Below are positions 1 to 11,309 of a DNA stretch of 64,000 nucleotides, one piece after another. The stretch's first letter is position 1. Every line of letters begins with the position of its first letter. This DNA comes from Mermis nigrescens (Eukaryota > Nematoda > Enoplea > Mermithida > Mermithidae), in assembly GCA_036768485.1 (NCBI GenBank), contig JAVLUZ010000338.1, positions 310,001-374,000 on the forward strand. Direction: 5' to 3'. Under the pieces are notes generated by a model that saw nothing but the letters and a program-made list of their open reading frames with translations, ran no database searches and had not been told where the DNA came from. Made by a program: the position numbers and the translations under genes.

Positions 1-484
1 TTAGAATGAGCTCGGTTTGACTTAGATGGTGTATGTATTTAGCCCCAGTTACTATGACTTTACCACTAGTGAATAATATGGCTGTCGTGTTTCTCAGCCT
101 GTAGACGAGCCCAGGAAAAATCTCCGGCTCATATTGGCATTTTTTGCCTACTTTTTCGTAAAAATTGGCTAGATTGATTGAAAAATTTAAATTGAATGAA
201 CCGACAAACATGTGAATTTTGATTTTTATTTCACTGCTGCTTGAATTGATAATTTTTAATCCTTTTTCTAATGTCTGCTTAGCTTCTTCAACCGTTTTCG
301 ATCCCACGCACACGATTTTTCCAGACTCGAAAAACAGTAAAGTTGATTTTGGGTTAGTCATACGAAAAATTAGACCTGGAAATTTATGCGGTTCGTATTT
401 CGAACTCGGATAATTACTGTAAATCTGGTGTAAATTGATTCTTTTCTTGCTGTCGACACTACTGACGATATTCTGAACCTTCAT
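1..484 (-). CDS. TATA-binding protein (TBP)-like, second copy; 3' end outside the window
   Basis: Reading leftward from an ATG at 484, the frame stays open for all 161 visible codons and runs off the window edge. It shows the two-repeat TBP core: repeat 1 opens with KVQNIV and contains HKFPGLIFRM and LLFFESGKIVCVGSK; repeat 2 contains YEPEIFPGLVYRL and AILFTSGKVIVTGAK. The four phenylalanines that kink TATA DNA in cellular TBP are all present (KFPG, FFESG, IFPG, LFTSG). In repeat 2 the DNA-contacting Asn seen in cellular TBP is replaced (HMFVGS instead of QNMVGS), as in the copy at 19513-20031. A TATATAC-like sequence lies about 36 nt upstream. The neighbour at 599-945 is a relic of the zinc-ribbon gene also found in the intact Polinton, so this belongs to a Polinton, not to the host TBP locus. 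Homology is clear; DNA-binding activity is inferred. Confidence 0.88.
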   Translation of the reverse strand, partial: MKVQNIVSSVDSKKRINLHQIYSNYPSSKYEPHKFPGLIFRMTNPKSTLLFFESGKIVCVGSKTVEEAKQTLEKGLKIINSSSSEIKIKIHMFVGSFNLNFSINLANFYEKVGKKCQYEPEIFPGLVYRLRNTTAILFTSGKVIVTGAKYIHHLSQTELIL

Positions 485-598
485 TTTTAAGTAGGTACTG
501 TAGGTATGTACGTAAGTATATACGGTAGACGTGCAACACAAACCTTACAGATAATTATTTACTGTAAATGGGGGTGTAAACTGATTATTTTCTTGCTG

Positions 599-945
599 TT
601 AAGGATACCGTTTCAAGACTCTTTTTCCCATTTCCTGACTAGCACGATTAAATTCTGCACACCTCGGACACATTTCTATATGTATGTACCACACGCCTGA
701 ATTTGTTTCGAAAAAATCTCTCATTGAACTTTTATTCAGACAATATTCACACAAGTGAATCATTAGCATATACATAGAGGCCTATCCAGATTTTTGCCAC
801 ACAGCTCAATAGGGGGCCGAATCGCCCTCCCGTATGGTTTTACATCCTCGTCTATAAATTGTAACTTTTCCTCCATTTTTATTACTTTTTCAGGCCTTTT
901 TTCCGTAATTTTTACTTCTCCCCTTTTCGGTATTACTTCCTCCAT
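599..945 (-). pseudogene. Polinton zinc-ribbon protein relic (homologue of the gene at 17003-17332)
   Basis: The first frame carries KPYGRAIRPPIELCGKNLD, closely matching KPYGRSIKPVIELCGRNLD of the intact copy. A frameshift near 763-790 moves the homology to another frame, which continues through HLCEYC, FFETNSGVWYIHIEMCPRC and EFNRASQEMGKRVLKRY, and ends at a TAA at 599-601. The two CxxC pairs of the zinc ribbon survive. Several in-frame ATGs lie upstream; the one near 876 best matches the start of the intact copy. Function is unknown. Its position beside a TBP-like gene on the same strand is repeated, with other genes between, in the main Polinton. Confidence 0.75.
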
Positions 946-1063
946 TTTTGCTGTAGCCTCCTCTTCCTGCTTCTGAATTTCTTTAGATTACTGCCTCCAT
1001 TTTTTCTTTTAAGATACGTACGTATGTATGTACATACAGCGAATTCACTAGTATTAATAGACT

Positions 1064-1654
1064 TTATTCGGTTACGAACATATTTTCATCAAAAGACGGT
1101 ATATTTCGCAATTCCACCTGATTTTCTAAGTCACGCCTAATACATTTCCATTCTAACGCGTTTGATTTCGAGCGCATGAGTTTATAGTAATTAATCTTAT
1201 GATGAAGCGCAATAACGTTTTCAAATTCAGACATATTAGGCATAAATTGATTACTATTTATGAGAATACGAAATTTTCGGTTCAAATTCGAAACAATTTT
1301 AAGCACCGTTTCAAGAACAATCGCGTCCTGCCTATTTGCAAAAAGAATCATCAAGACATTTAAATTTTTTGACGCCAAAATAAGCATTTCTAATAAACGT
1401 TCAGTACCTAAACACGTATCACGTTTAAGAAACAATTCGTCCGGCTGTAAATCTTCCAAAAGGGCTATAACGTTAACGCCAAGATTAGTAAAATTTTGAC
1501 ACACAAGATGCTAAATACGCAACGCCATATTCGGACTGGCTACGCACGTAGTATCTACTGTACAATCGTCTAAAATGAGCACCCGTTTTCTCGGCTCAGT
1601 ATTCACAAATGTACTAATTACACTAACAAACTCGCGATTTATATGTGCTTTCAT
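1064..1654 (-). pseudogene. Unidentified Polinton-associated protein with a Walker-B-like motif, broken
   Basis: From an ATG at 1654 the frame reads about 47 codons, meets one in-frame TAG, then stays open for 146 more codons to 1064. The upstream part contains RKRVLILDDC, which resembles a Walker B strand. The rest is a leucine/isoleucine-rich alpha/beta-looking sequence (LNVLMILFANRQD, LNRKFRILINSN) that I cannot place. It does not obviously match the packaging ATPase at 20078-20740. It lies upstream of the zinc-ribbon and TBP genes on the same strand, so it is probably part of the same element. ATPase identity is only a guess. Confidence 0.35.
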
Positions 1655-1689
1655 TATTTTTAAGTGTCCCACAATTTGATTTTTTGATT

Positions 1690-2410
1690 AGCTCGAGCAG
1701 ATCCGAGCTGTTGTGACGAACGTGAAGTAGAATTTCCGGATCCCCTCAAACTGGATAAAGGGCCGGGTCATTTTCAGGATTGCCGGGGATGAAACATACA
1801 ACGGACGTTTCATTTTTCGTATCGAAGAAGGTAAGCTTAAGACGGTTTGTCACTGGCCAATCGCCAGTCCTATTTATGGTCCGCCAGTCAGAGCACACTG
1901 CTTCCACTTTACACCTTGTTCGGGAAAAATTTGAATATGCGAACTTTCATTTCAACCGGGAGCGAATTAAAACTAGCCATTTCGAAGCCAACAAAAGACA
2001 GCAAGTGTGGCCCGAGCTGCGCTACCGGCCTTACCTTATAAAAATTGGTATACCATTTTTAAATACAAATACATTTTCATACATAGAAAATTCACAACAC
2101 AATACACTAGATATATCATTTTGGCCTGACTCCGCCTCCCGTTGACCTGAAAAACAAGCTTGATATACTTATACACACGGCCTATGCTTATACACATACC
2201 CTATGCTTATACACGTGTCCTATGTTTAACCATAAGATCCAGATCCAGGCTCCCGGCATATACTACTAGCTTATGCATGGGTATCTAATAACTGCACACT
2301 ACCAAAAACTTTGCCATTTAGAAACAATCATCATAGGTAGCGCGATAGCATTACGTATAATATATACTTGGCCATCATTATTCTTATATGTTTATCACAG
2401 CGAATGTGAA
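1690..2410. other. No recognisable gene
   Basis: A 121-codon open frame lies at 1780-2145, but its product matches nothing I know and lacks motifs. From about 2160 to 2240 the short phrase CTATGCTTATACAC recurs three times. No TIR matching the main Polinton was found here, so the right boundary of the first Polinton fragment is undefined. Confidence 0.4.
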
Positions 2411-5400
2411 ATTTGTGTCCCTCCACGCAGCAACAACGGCACACACCGGGGAGGTGCGGTTTTTTTAATCGATGGAAAATTAAAAAATTCGATGCCCGTC
2501 TTATTTTTGTTTACACTCAATACCGAGTTAGCAATGAGTGTGTAAAGTGCAACCCAAAAAATCAAATAATTTGCAGAGGGCCATTTTTTAAATGTTGCCC
2601 CGAGTTGTAGATTACGAATCTGAACTTAAAATTTCTTTACACCAAATATTTGTTACACAAAAATGTAAAGTATACATGTTTTTTACTTTTTGCGTGTCCT
2701 TCAGCTTATCTAACTCAATTTTAGTTTCTGTGCAGTCCAATTAGTTTTATAATGTAGAGGGTCGCAATATCTCGAAAAACGAATTTCTTTTTTCTCTTTT
2801 AACGCAATATTTCTTGATCTGTGATCGTTTTAGCGTAAAGGGTTTGAGACAAAAAATAAAATTTCTCCAACTACTTCGCTAAGTAGGCGGAACACGCTAA
2901 TTATGCTTAAAATGTGCCCTGACCTTAGCGTTGCAGATCCTAGTTCATTTTGTTTCTATACACCCAATATTGTGTTATATGCACAAATATAAAGTTAAGA
3001 CTGATAAACACTTTTAAGCCCAGAGCATTGGGTATCAAATAATTTGTGGAAGGCCAATTTTTTTAAATGTTGCCCCAGAGATTTACATCCTGAATTTGAA
3101 ATTAAAATTTCTTTACACTCAGTGATTGTTGCACAAAAGTCTTAGCGTGTCCTGAAACTTATCTAACTCAATTTTGGTTTCTGTGTAGTCCAACTGGTTT
3201 TATAATGTAGATGGTTACAACATCTCAAAACATAAAATTGTTTTCTCTTGTAACGCAATATTTCTTGATCTGTGATTGTTTTAGTGTAAAAGGTTTGGGA
3301 CGAAAAACGAAATTTCTTCAGCTACTCTCAGAGACGAAGCTAGGATTTTGGTTCGGGGGGGACATAAACAAAAATTTTTCAAGACTACTTTTGCATTGAA
3401 TGCCAGTAATGTTATGTATAGTAAAACTGAGTTTTTCGACCTTTATTAGTGTAGCCCAGTGTTTTTTTGCAGAAAGTCCGTTTGTACTTGTACGAAGATG
3501 GTCCTCAAAAGTCTTTTGTACATTTTGTAGACACAAACTTTTTTGTACTATAATATGGTACGGTAGCGATTTTAGGATGGTAAAAAGAGCTGTTTGACTT
3601 TTTGGTAGCATATTTTAGCTAATTTTTGGGTCTCTAAGGGCAAAAATCACTGATAATTGTTTTAAAAAACGGCGCGAAGCGCCAAAAAACTCGACATTTT
3701 TCCTTTTGCATTGCAATTTCTGCCAGTGTAAAGATATATAGAATACACAACTCCTCATTTCGGCGCGAAGCGCCGAAAATTTTTACGATTTTTAGGCCTT
3801 TTTTGAAATTTTTGTGTTCCAAAAATCTTTGTACCTGTACAAAGGCGGCCCCGAAAGAGTCTTTGTACCTCAGAAAAATCTTTGCTGAATACAAAAAAAC
3901 ACTGATATATCCTAGCTAATTTATGGGTTTCTGACGATCAAAAATACAAAAAGTGTAAAGCGGCTCGAAGTGCCAAAATTTTTTGGAATTTCTACCGTTT
4001 TCATGTAGAATTTATGGCCTTTCTTTCAACAAACATTTCGGAAATTATAAGTGGCGCCAAGCGCCAAGAAAATTAGTCAATTTTTACCGCCTTAACATTT
4101 TGTAGCTCTATGAATACTAATAGTCTGACAGAGCAGAAAATTATCAAATTTGTACAAAACAATTTTGACAGTTAAAGCTCTTAACAAGAAAACTGCGAAT
4201 TACTAACTTTGTCTGAAGATATATATGCTTTTGAAAGCAATGCTGGAGCTTTACAAAAAGAAAGAACAGTAATTGGCGGCTCTATGCGCCGCGAAATTTT
4301 GACGTTTTTGCACTTTAAACTCAATTTACACTGCTTAAATCATACAAAAAAGACGAATTAATGCAGGCGCAAAACGGCGGAAATTTTTAGAAATTCTCAA
4401 CACTTTTACTTAGCTTGTTCTCCCTAAAATCTCGTTGCACATGTACGATATTTTACGGTTGCAGGAGTCTGGGATGGCGCGCTCAAGCGTTCCCAGCGGG
4501 GTCCTGGGCAGAGTCCTGGAAAATTTTGTAAAAAAAGCATTTTTATGTCAAATTGTAACGTTAAAATCTTCACAAAATCGGCCAAATCTCGGTTCTGTAT
4601 CAAGCAAGCCCAAAAACACTTGAAATTGATGAACTTATACATTTCACAAAACTTCTGAGCGAAAATGCATTTTTTGACCTCTGCTAATTACATAGCGCGG
4701 CAACAAGTTGCTGCCAATAAGATATAGAAAAATGTGTCAATGAAAATTTTGTTCTCACCGTTTTCAGGCCCATTCGTGGCCTTCTTATTAACAAGATGCA
4801 GTTCAGAAAACAGTAAATGCGCAAAAACAGAAGAAAATTTGGCTATTCCTTTCATTTAAAATAGGATTATGTGTCCTTGTAAAAAAAGACAAACAAATCA
4901 AAGAATAGACAAACTGGTACACAAAAGACAAACAAAGCAGAGAATAGACAAACTGGTTCTTAATCATTTTCGTACTTTTACTATTATTATGCTCAATAAG
5001 CATGCAAAGTTTCAATCAACGGAGAAATAGTGCATTAAATTACTAAAGTGATGTGGAGTGCTGGATTATTTTAGCTGATTCAAGCTTTCTAATTCATTAG
5101 ATCTATATAACAATAAATAATAATGACTCGGCGCAAAGCGGCGGAAAATTTTGATGTTTTTGTCTTTTTGAACTCAGTTTTCTGGACACATATTATTGCA
5201 ACAGAAAAATTAACAATATTTCTGAAAAAATTGGGGGGGGCATGTGCCCTCAATGCCCCCTTCTTCTGGCTACGCCTATGGCTACTTTTCTAAGTAGGTG
5301 GAACATACAAATTATACTTAAAATGTCCTTTGACCTTAGCGTTACAGATCCTAGTTGATTTTGTTTCTATACACCCAACATTGCATTATTCGCACAGGTG

Positions 5401-5760
5401 TAAAGTTTACACTGAGAAGAACTCTTCCGCCTAGAGCATTGGGTATCAAACAATTTGCGGAAGGCCAATTTTTGTTTTTTAAATGTTGCCCCTGAGTTGT
5501 AGATTACGAATCTGACCTTAAAATTTCTTTACACTCAATGGTTGTTGCACAAAAGTGTGAAGTATACGGGTTTTTCACTGTTAGCGTGTCCTAAAGCTTA
5601 TCTAGCTCAATTTTGACCTCTGTGCAGTCCAATTAATTTTATAATGTAGAGGGCTACAATATCTCGAAATATAAAATTTTTTCTTTTAATGCAATATTTC
5701 TTGATCTGTGATCATTTAAGTGTAAAGGGTTCCAGACAAAAAAGAAATTTCTTTAGCCAC
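2410..5760. repeat. Three tandem ~450-bp non-coding repeat units, the second split by an insertion
   Basis: Unit 1 ends near 2876, unit 2 runs 2877-3328, and unit 3 resumes at 5281 and ends near 5755. Shared landmarks are a phrase ending AAATGTTGCCCC (near 2590, 3070 and 5490), the phrase TAACGCAATATTTCTTGATC or close variants, and CTAAGTAGGCGGAAC or CTAAGTAGGTGGAAC at unit starts. No conserved reading frame was seen. Removing the element at 3329-5280 restores the period. Confidence 0.75.
3329..5280. mobile_element. Non-autonomous hAT-like element, 1.95 kb, no coding capacity
   Basis: The left end CAGAGACGAAGCTAGGATTT pairs imperfectly with the inverse of the right end, CCTTCTTCTGGCTACGCCTATG. 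It is flanked by an 8-bp duplication, GCTACTCT on the left (3321-3328) and GCTACTTT on the right (5281-5288), the size made by hAT transposases. It interrupts a tandem repeat whose phase resumes exactly after it. Inside are several copies of the hyphenated palindrome GGCGCGAAGCGCC and variants, but no credible gene. Confidence 0.65.
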
Positions 5761-5831
5761 TTCCACCCCCAAAATTTTGGCGCGCCCATCTATGGATATA
5801 GGGCCTGAATTATTAAACAAAAGAATGGAAA

Positions 5832-6483
5832 TAGCAAAGAGAAATGCTCCGATGGAACAAAAAAGGTGAATATACTTGAATTTCTTCATTGCTAAGGATG
5901 TAAAAGGAGGGGACTAGGGAAAATTTACCTATATGCGCAGAAGCCATAGAAATGTGCTAAATATTTAGACGTCTTCTAAACAACGCAAAAATCGAAGTAT
6001 ATTCTGCGGCCAGTGAAAAAGTAAGGGTGTAGTCACAAAGCGTATTTAAGTGTTTTGCAAAAGAGCATTGAAGACACTTTAATGACTATTAAACAACCAA
6101 TGTATTACTTATTTAATAAAATCTTTAACTTCCACAATGCTCTGGAGTAGAAGATAATAGTGTAAACTTTACACCTAAATGGCCAACTCAATCGTTTTCG
6201 TGAAAAACCATAAAAAATTTCTTTAAATTTGAAAAAATAAAGTAATCAAAATACTCGCCATCATAAACAAAATTACTACGGAAAATCTGCTGAAACGCGC
6301 ATAGGCCGCAGAATATACTTCGATTTTTGCGATGTTTAATGGAAGTCTAATTGTTTAGCACATTCCTATGGCTTCTGCGCATATAGGGAAATTTTCCCTA
6401 GTCCCCTCTCTTTACATCCTTAGCAATAAAGAAATTCGAGTATATTTACCTTTTTTATTCCATCAGAGCATTTTTCTTTGCTA
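5832..6483. mobile_element. Inverted-repeat element, ~650 bp, MITE-like
   Basis: The first ~185 bp (TAGCAAAGAGAAATGCTCCG onward) recur inverted at the end (6300-6483), including the matched blocks ATATGCGCAGAAGCCATAG and GAAGTATATTCTGCGGCC. The centre (about 6016-6300) is non-coding. The structure fits a fold-back MITE. I found no convincing target duplication, so the superfamily is unassigned. Confidence 0.65.
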
Positions 6484-6665
6484 GTCGATATATATTTGTA
6501 AAGTTGTGGAATATTTACGTAAAATTGTGAAATATTTTTGTTGAGTTGTGAAATTTTTTTGTCCCGAAATATTTTTGTCAAGTTGAGAAAATTTTTTGTC
6601 AAGTTTTGAAATATTTATGTCAAGTTGTGAAATATTTTTGTCAACTTGAGATATATTTTGTAAAA
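6484..6665. repeat. Degenerate ~21-bp minisatellite
   Basis: About eight imperfect copies of a unit like TTTTTGTCAAGTTGTGAAATA follow the inverted-repeat element. The unit resembles the array at 19262-19508 inside the Polinton (TTTTTGTAAAGTTTGGAATA). It has no independent coding meaning. Confidence 0.6.
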
Positions 6666-7435
6666 TTTATATATTTTCTTGAAAGTGTGCTGTTTTACTT
6701 GTTTTTGCTATAATGATAGAAAAAAATTATAAGAAAGAAGAAAAAATGAAAAATAAAGAAAAAATAGATGAAAAATTTAAAATTATGTTTTCAGCACTCA
6801 ATTCTTTTGTCTAATGTCTCAGCTTGATCAAAAGCTGTTATGTCTGGTACGCTCTAAAAAATTAAAATTGCTTTGATTCTACATTATGATTGCAGGTATA
6901 CTGCATCCATGACCCCAGCTGGCATGACGTGGACATATTAAGCTCGCCAGCCACTAGATAATATAAAAAACATTCTTAGCACAATGTACAACAAGGAAAT
7001 AGGACAATGTATGATCGCAGGGTAAAAATAACGTGTGTATTTACCGCTCGACCAGTGGGCTAAGCACCCAAAACATGACTTAGTATCAGGAAAGTATGAA
7101 CCACCCGTCAAAGCACTTTATGCAGACAAGAAATTGCATTATGTTACCTCATATTATGCTATATGCGTGCAATGATGATTTACATGAAGCCATTCCGGGA
7201 TAGTGTCTTTAGGTTGTTTGGAATGGCTTACAGAGCACTCTGCATATAAATAGGCCAAGCAGAGCTAGCAAGCTCATTCTTAAGAATTATGCCGGTACAT
7301 CTCAAAGTTCCAGCTTTCAACTTACTATTAGCGGTGGTCGAGTCAAGGATCTGGGTCAGAACTTATTGGTGTTTTACTACAGAAAATCTTGGAGTATGGC
7401 AGTATAGGCGTTTGGAACACGATTATGGCACAATC
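6666..7435. other. No gene seen; pre-insertion flank of Harbinger I
   Basis: This is AT-rich sequence without recognisable motifs. The last bases, reading GATTATGGCACAATCCTG, continue at 13853 after the Harbinger I insertion. Confidence 0.4.
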
Positions 7436-7438
7436 CTG

Positions 7439-7830
7439 GGGCCAATTCATTTCCACTTGGAATTCCAAGTCCCAAGTTCCAAGTCTTGGAAAAACGCGAA
7501 ATTTTCCAAGTCTCAGTTTATTTGCTCCGTCATTTTCCAAGTCCTTGAAATTCCAAGTTCCAAGTTCCAAGTCTTGGAAATCCGCCTTTTTCCAAGTTGT
7601 GATTTATTTGCAGCTCGGTTTTCCAAGTTCCAAGACTTGGAATTTCCAAGTGTTTTTCCCAAGTAAAAGTGCATTTTTCCAAGTAACGGTTCATCTGCTT
7701 CTGAATTTTTTGACTTGGATTCCAAGTCTTGGAAAATTTACTTGGAAAATAGCATTATTTTTTCCTAGTCGATTTTCAGTTGGAAAAAATTTTCCAAGCG
7801 CGGTAAGTCGATATTATACATATTATTTGG
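7439..7830. repeat. Left terminal/subterminal repeat of Harbinger I
   Basis: Beyond the terminal GGGCCAATTCATTTCC lie many copies of the self-complementary phrase CTTGGAAATTCCAAGT and its halves (TTGGAA, TTCCAAG). The matching right arm is at 13600-13852. Such palindromic subterminal clusters are plausible binding sites for the transposase or its Myb partner; that is inference. Confidence 0.8.
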
Positions 7831-7857
7831 CGTTGTAAGTTTGTCGGGACCTTCCAA

Positions 7858-10800
7858 ATGGATGATACATCTGACGATGAGCAAACCGGTATTACAAAAA
7901 ATTACAAAGAGAGAATTAATTTTTATTTGCCACCGATGCAGTTTAAAGAACGCTTTAGACTCACGCCTACTCACGCTAGATTACTAATGGAACGAATATC
8001 TCCATATTTTAAAAGCGCTGGGATACGAAACAGTGATTTGACAATCGATCAGAAAATTTTAATTGGACTTCAATGCCTGGCCTCTAGTGCATTTTACTAC
8101 GTCGTCAGCGATACTCATGGTATAATTATTGTTCTTTAGCATGCAAAATAACAAGTTTTTTTGTCAATTTCTTTTAAAACAATATCAAATTATAATAGAT
8201 AATTGATCAATAATGAAAAATCAAAAATCAATAATAAAAATAATAATAATAATAATAATACAAAAATAATAAAAAAATAATAATTATTATTATATATTAA
8301 TAAATGAATCTTATATTTTCCAAATCTATCAAAATAAAGCTGTGACATTTAAAAATCCAAATAAATCATTATGCGAGTGTAATTACTTTTTAATAATAAG
8401 TAAAAAGGTACGTATTTGAATATTAATATTATCTAAGACAAAGAAAAAGAAAATATTTCTCGGATACATATTCGCATAGCGTTTTGAAAATACGTTAATC
8501 CGTTCAAATTTCGGTATTTAAGTCTAAAATAAAGCTACTGAACTCAACTGCAGAAAAAAACAAAACCTTTAATATCCCAACTTCATCTGCACCAGCCGAA
8601 TGGGCCCTATCTAAAGGCGGCAAGGGGGGAGGCGGCGCCCATCCTCCTTGCTTGAAAAAATTGTTGAAAGGTGACATAATGCATGGAAAAACAAAAAAAT
8701 CGCATGTCCTTGTCGCAAAATCTTCAAATTTTTGGCGCTACACGCTGGATGTGAAGTGTTTATTAGAATTTTGGCCCAAACACGACCGAAAAATGACACT
8801 ATTTTTAGCTTTTTTGAGCGAGACAAAATCTAATCAAAGAAATGTTTGAATTTTATTATCGTAATGGGTAGAGCATATTGAAAGACATCGAAAAATGCGG
8901 GTTTTGCGGGCTATCCTGACTCAATTTCCGAGATATAGACCAATTTATGTTGGACTCCCCTTAGTCAAATCTAGGAGACGGGCCTACCAGCCAACAATTA
9001 ATTTTCATAAAAGCAGAAATTAAGGAATAGAGTATATTTTTCAGGAATTTCTAAAGCAACCGTTTGTACCGTTTTTAACGAATTTGTCAATGTCATTGTA
9101 AGACATTTATTTCACGATGTTGTGAAATTCCCTGAAACGGCCATTGAATGTCAGCGATTGTGCAGCGAATTTTACAAGTTGAAAAATATTGGCATGCCGT
9201 TTGTGTGCGGTGCAATAGATGGCACTTTGATTGGCATCAAGCCGCCAAAAGAAAGAGAACGAGATTTTGTTGATTGGCACGGCAATCACACTATCAACGT
9301 CATGGCAGTTTGCGATGCAAAAATGAAGTTTCAATTTGTTTCTGCAAATTGGCCAGGTTCTGTTAGCGACGCGCGCGTCTTGAGGAAAAGTGGACTATTT
9401 AGGAAATTTGAATTAGAGCACTACCGACCGTTCCCGAATGCTATCTTACTCGGTGATTCAATATATCCTGCTCTCGATTGGTTAGTCCCCATGCAACCGT
9501 CAGCACCAGAAGAATTGTCAGAATTTTTCAAGTAAGAAATGACTTTTATTTATAGAAGCTCGAAAAACTAATTAATTTTTATAATGTAAAAAAGTCTCAT
9601 ATATCTTTTCAAAACAATTCAGATAAACTCATCTTAATAAATAAATAGAGCAAAATACAGTGTAATACATTCATATTTTGAGGGTTTAAATTAATCAATT
9701 TCATGTCGCTGCAAGCATACAACAAATTTTGTGGGTCTGTGTGGTGTAAAACCGGCAAAAATCTCATAAATATGCCAAAAATTCAATTCTGAGGGTCTAT
9801 CATTGTTGGGGTTCTTCCAGATTTTCGGGTGTGTCTATGCCTCCTACGCCTATGGATGACAGTATGTTTCAGAAGGCGTGAATGTTAAACATGGATTATG
9901 TTGTAAACTGCTCGAGTCTTTACAACAAAGCTTTAAATTTAAAATAATAAAAGAAATGAATGAGTTATTTATGGATTATATTGATGTTAAGACTATATTG
10001 ATCTTTATCGCGGTTTGATTTAAATAGGTACATCAAAAGGAAAAATCATGGCGTTTTATTCATCCGTTTTTTATTCGTCTATTACCATTTTTACGATTGA
10101 CAGTGACAATATGTCACCTGGGCCTGGGGGGTCTGGTGGTCTAGACCCCCCAGAATTTGGTCGCTGCCCATGTATGTACATATGTCACCCATGATCTAAA
10201 ATTCCTGTGAACAGCTTTCCGCTAGAAACGTAAGGTAGGTGTAAAATAACAACAAATATTTCTTAATTTGTTTTTAAAAAATGCCCGTTTATTTAGAGCA
10301 GAATCACTAGATTTGAAAACTCTTTTTTGCTTTCCAAATATTTCATTTTTTCCCTTTAATCAGGCACGTAGCAGTGGAGGGATTTGGGGGACTAGTCCCT
10401 CCAAAAAAATTTGGAAATGGGAATAATATTTTTTCAAGGTCCCCCAAAGGAAAAAGTTGAAAATACTGGAAGCGCATTTCAAAAGACTGCTCCAGCACAC
10501 TTTTTGAAGTAATAAGCCCAAAATTTTCGGACGCTTCGCGCCAGATTTATTGTTGTTGTTGTTGTATAATTTTGTGTTAGAATTCATTAAAAAAGTTAAA
10601 CCATATTTTAGCGGTGTCACATCTTAAGAAGTCATTTGCGTGACCATTTTGTTTTATAGAACATATTTTTAACATGATTAAAATCAAGTCAATTTTTGGA
10701 AAATTATCTCTTTTCCAATGTATAAAGCTCACTGGAAAAGCTCAAAAACACTATCATGTTTGCCTGTCTACAAGTAGTTATTAAGAAATCAGGCTTCGAA

Positions 10801-11181
10801 ATTTTTGTCCCCCCAATTTCGGAAAGCAAGTTAGCACGTGCCTGCGCTTTATTCGCAAAATACACCTTTTTATTTAGCGCGCATGCCAGAACAAGGCGAA
10901 TAATCGAGTGTTCATTCGGCGTTTTAAAAAACCGGTGGCAATGCTTGAAAGAAAGGCTCCGAGTCAGAAACATTATTTTTGCTAGCAATGCGATCAAGAG
11001 CTGTTTTGCATTGCACAATTTTATCATCGACTGCAATGCAGATGATCTTGAGGAATACGAGAATGACATAGAATTAGAGCAAAACAGCGACGCTGATGAA
11101 GAAGAAGATGAAAACGTGCCCTCTAATGCTGGCAGAAAGCGATTGAAATTCGTTATCTCAAATTTTAGGCGTCAGATATGA
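7858..11181 (+). CDS. PIF/Harbinger DDE transposase (HARBI1-like), three exons
   Basis: Cut-and-paste transposase with a DDE_Tnp_4-type fold. Predicted exons are 7858-8119, 9045-9531 and 10878-11181. Donors are G|GTATAA and AA|GTAAGA; acceptors are TTTTTCAG and TATTTAG. The joined length is exactly 351 codons (350 aa plus stop). Exon 2 holds GAIDGTLIGIKPP (first Asp), NHTINVMAVCDAKMKF, WPGSVSDARVL and LLGDSIYPALDW (second Asp). Exon 3 holds HARTRRIIECSFGVLKNRW (catalytic Glu), and the C terminus is acidic. The phase fits at both junctions: GGA is split across exons 1/2 and AAC across exons 2/3. Integrity suggests recent activity; splicing is predicted from sequence only. Confidence 0.82.
8120..9044 (+). 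other. Intron 1 of the Harbinger I transposase, with an (AAT)n tract
   Basis: The intron starts GTATAA and ends TTTTTCAG. Bases 8215-8300 are an AAT/ATT microsatellite. The interval 8590-8960 holds unclassified repeat sequence. No gene is seen. Confidence 0.6.
10121..10178. mobile_element. Internally deleted hAT-MITE relic
   Basis: Only the two ends of the ~265-bp MITE family remain, CACCTGGGCCTGGGGGGTCT and ACCCCCCAGAATTTGGTCG followed by CTGCCCATGTATG, joined directly. It lies in intron 2 of the Harbinger I transposase. The rest of 9540-10870 contains no gene; 10360-10620 is another unclassified repeat fragment. Confidence 0.5.
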
Positions 11182-11309
11182 AGTCTGCTAAATTTCTTTA
11201 GAAATTTAATACTTAACAGTTATGAATTGATGTCGTCAACTTATCTAGCCTTAAAAATTAAAATGTTCATCAAACGTATACTTACTGGTATCACAAAATT
11301 CCAAGTTTC

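Noticed and set aside
1780..2145. 121-codon plus-strand ORF
   Set aside because: No similarity, motif or upstream signal; could be chance.
7289..7838. ORFs in the left end of Harbinger I
   Set aside because: They read through TTGGAA/TTCCAA terminal repeats; the transposase starts at 7858.
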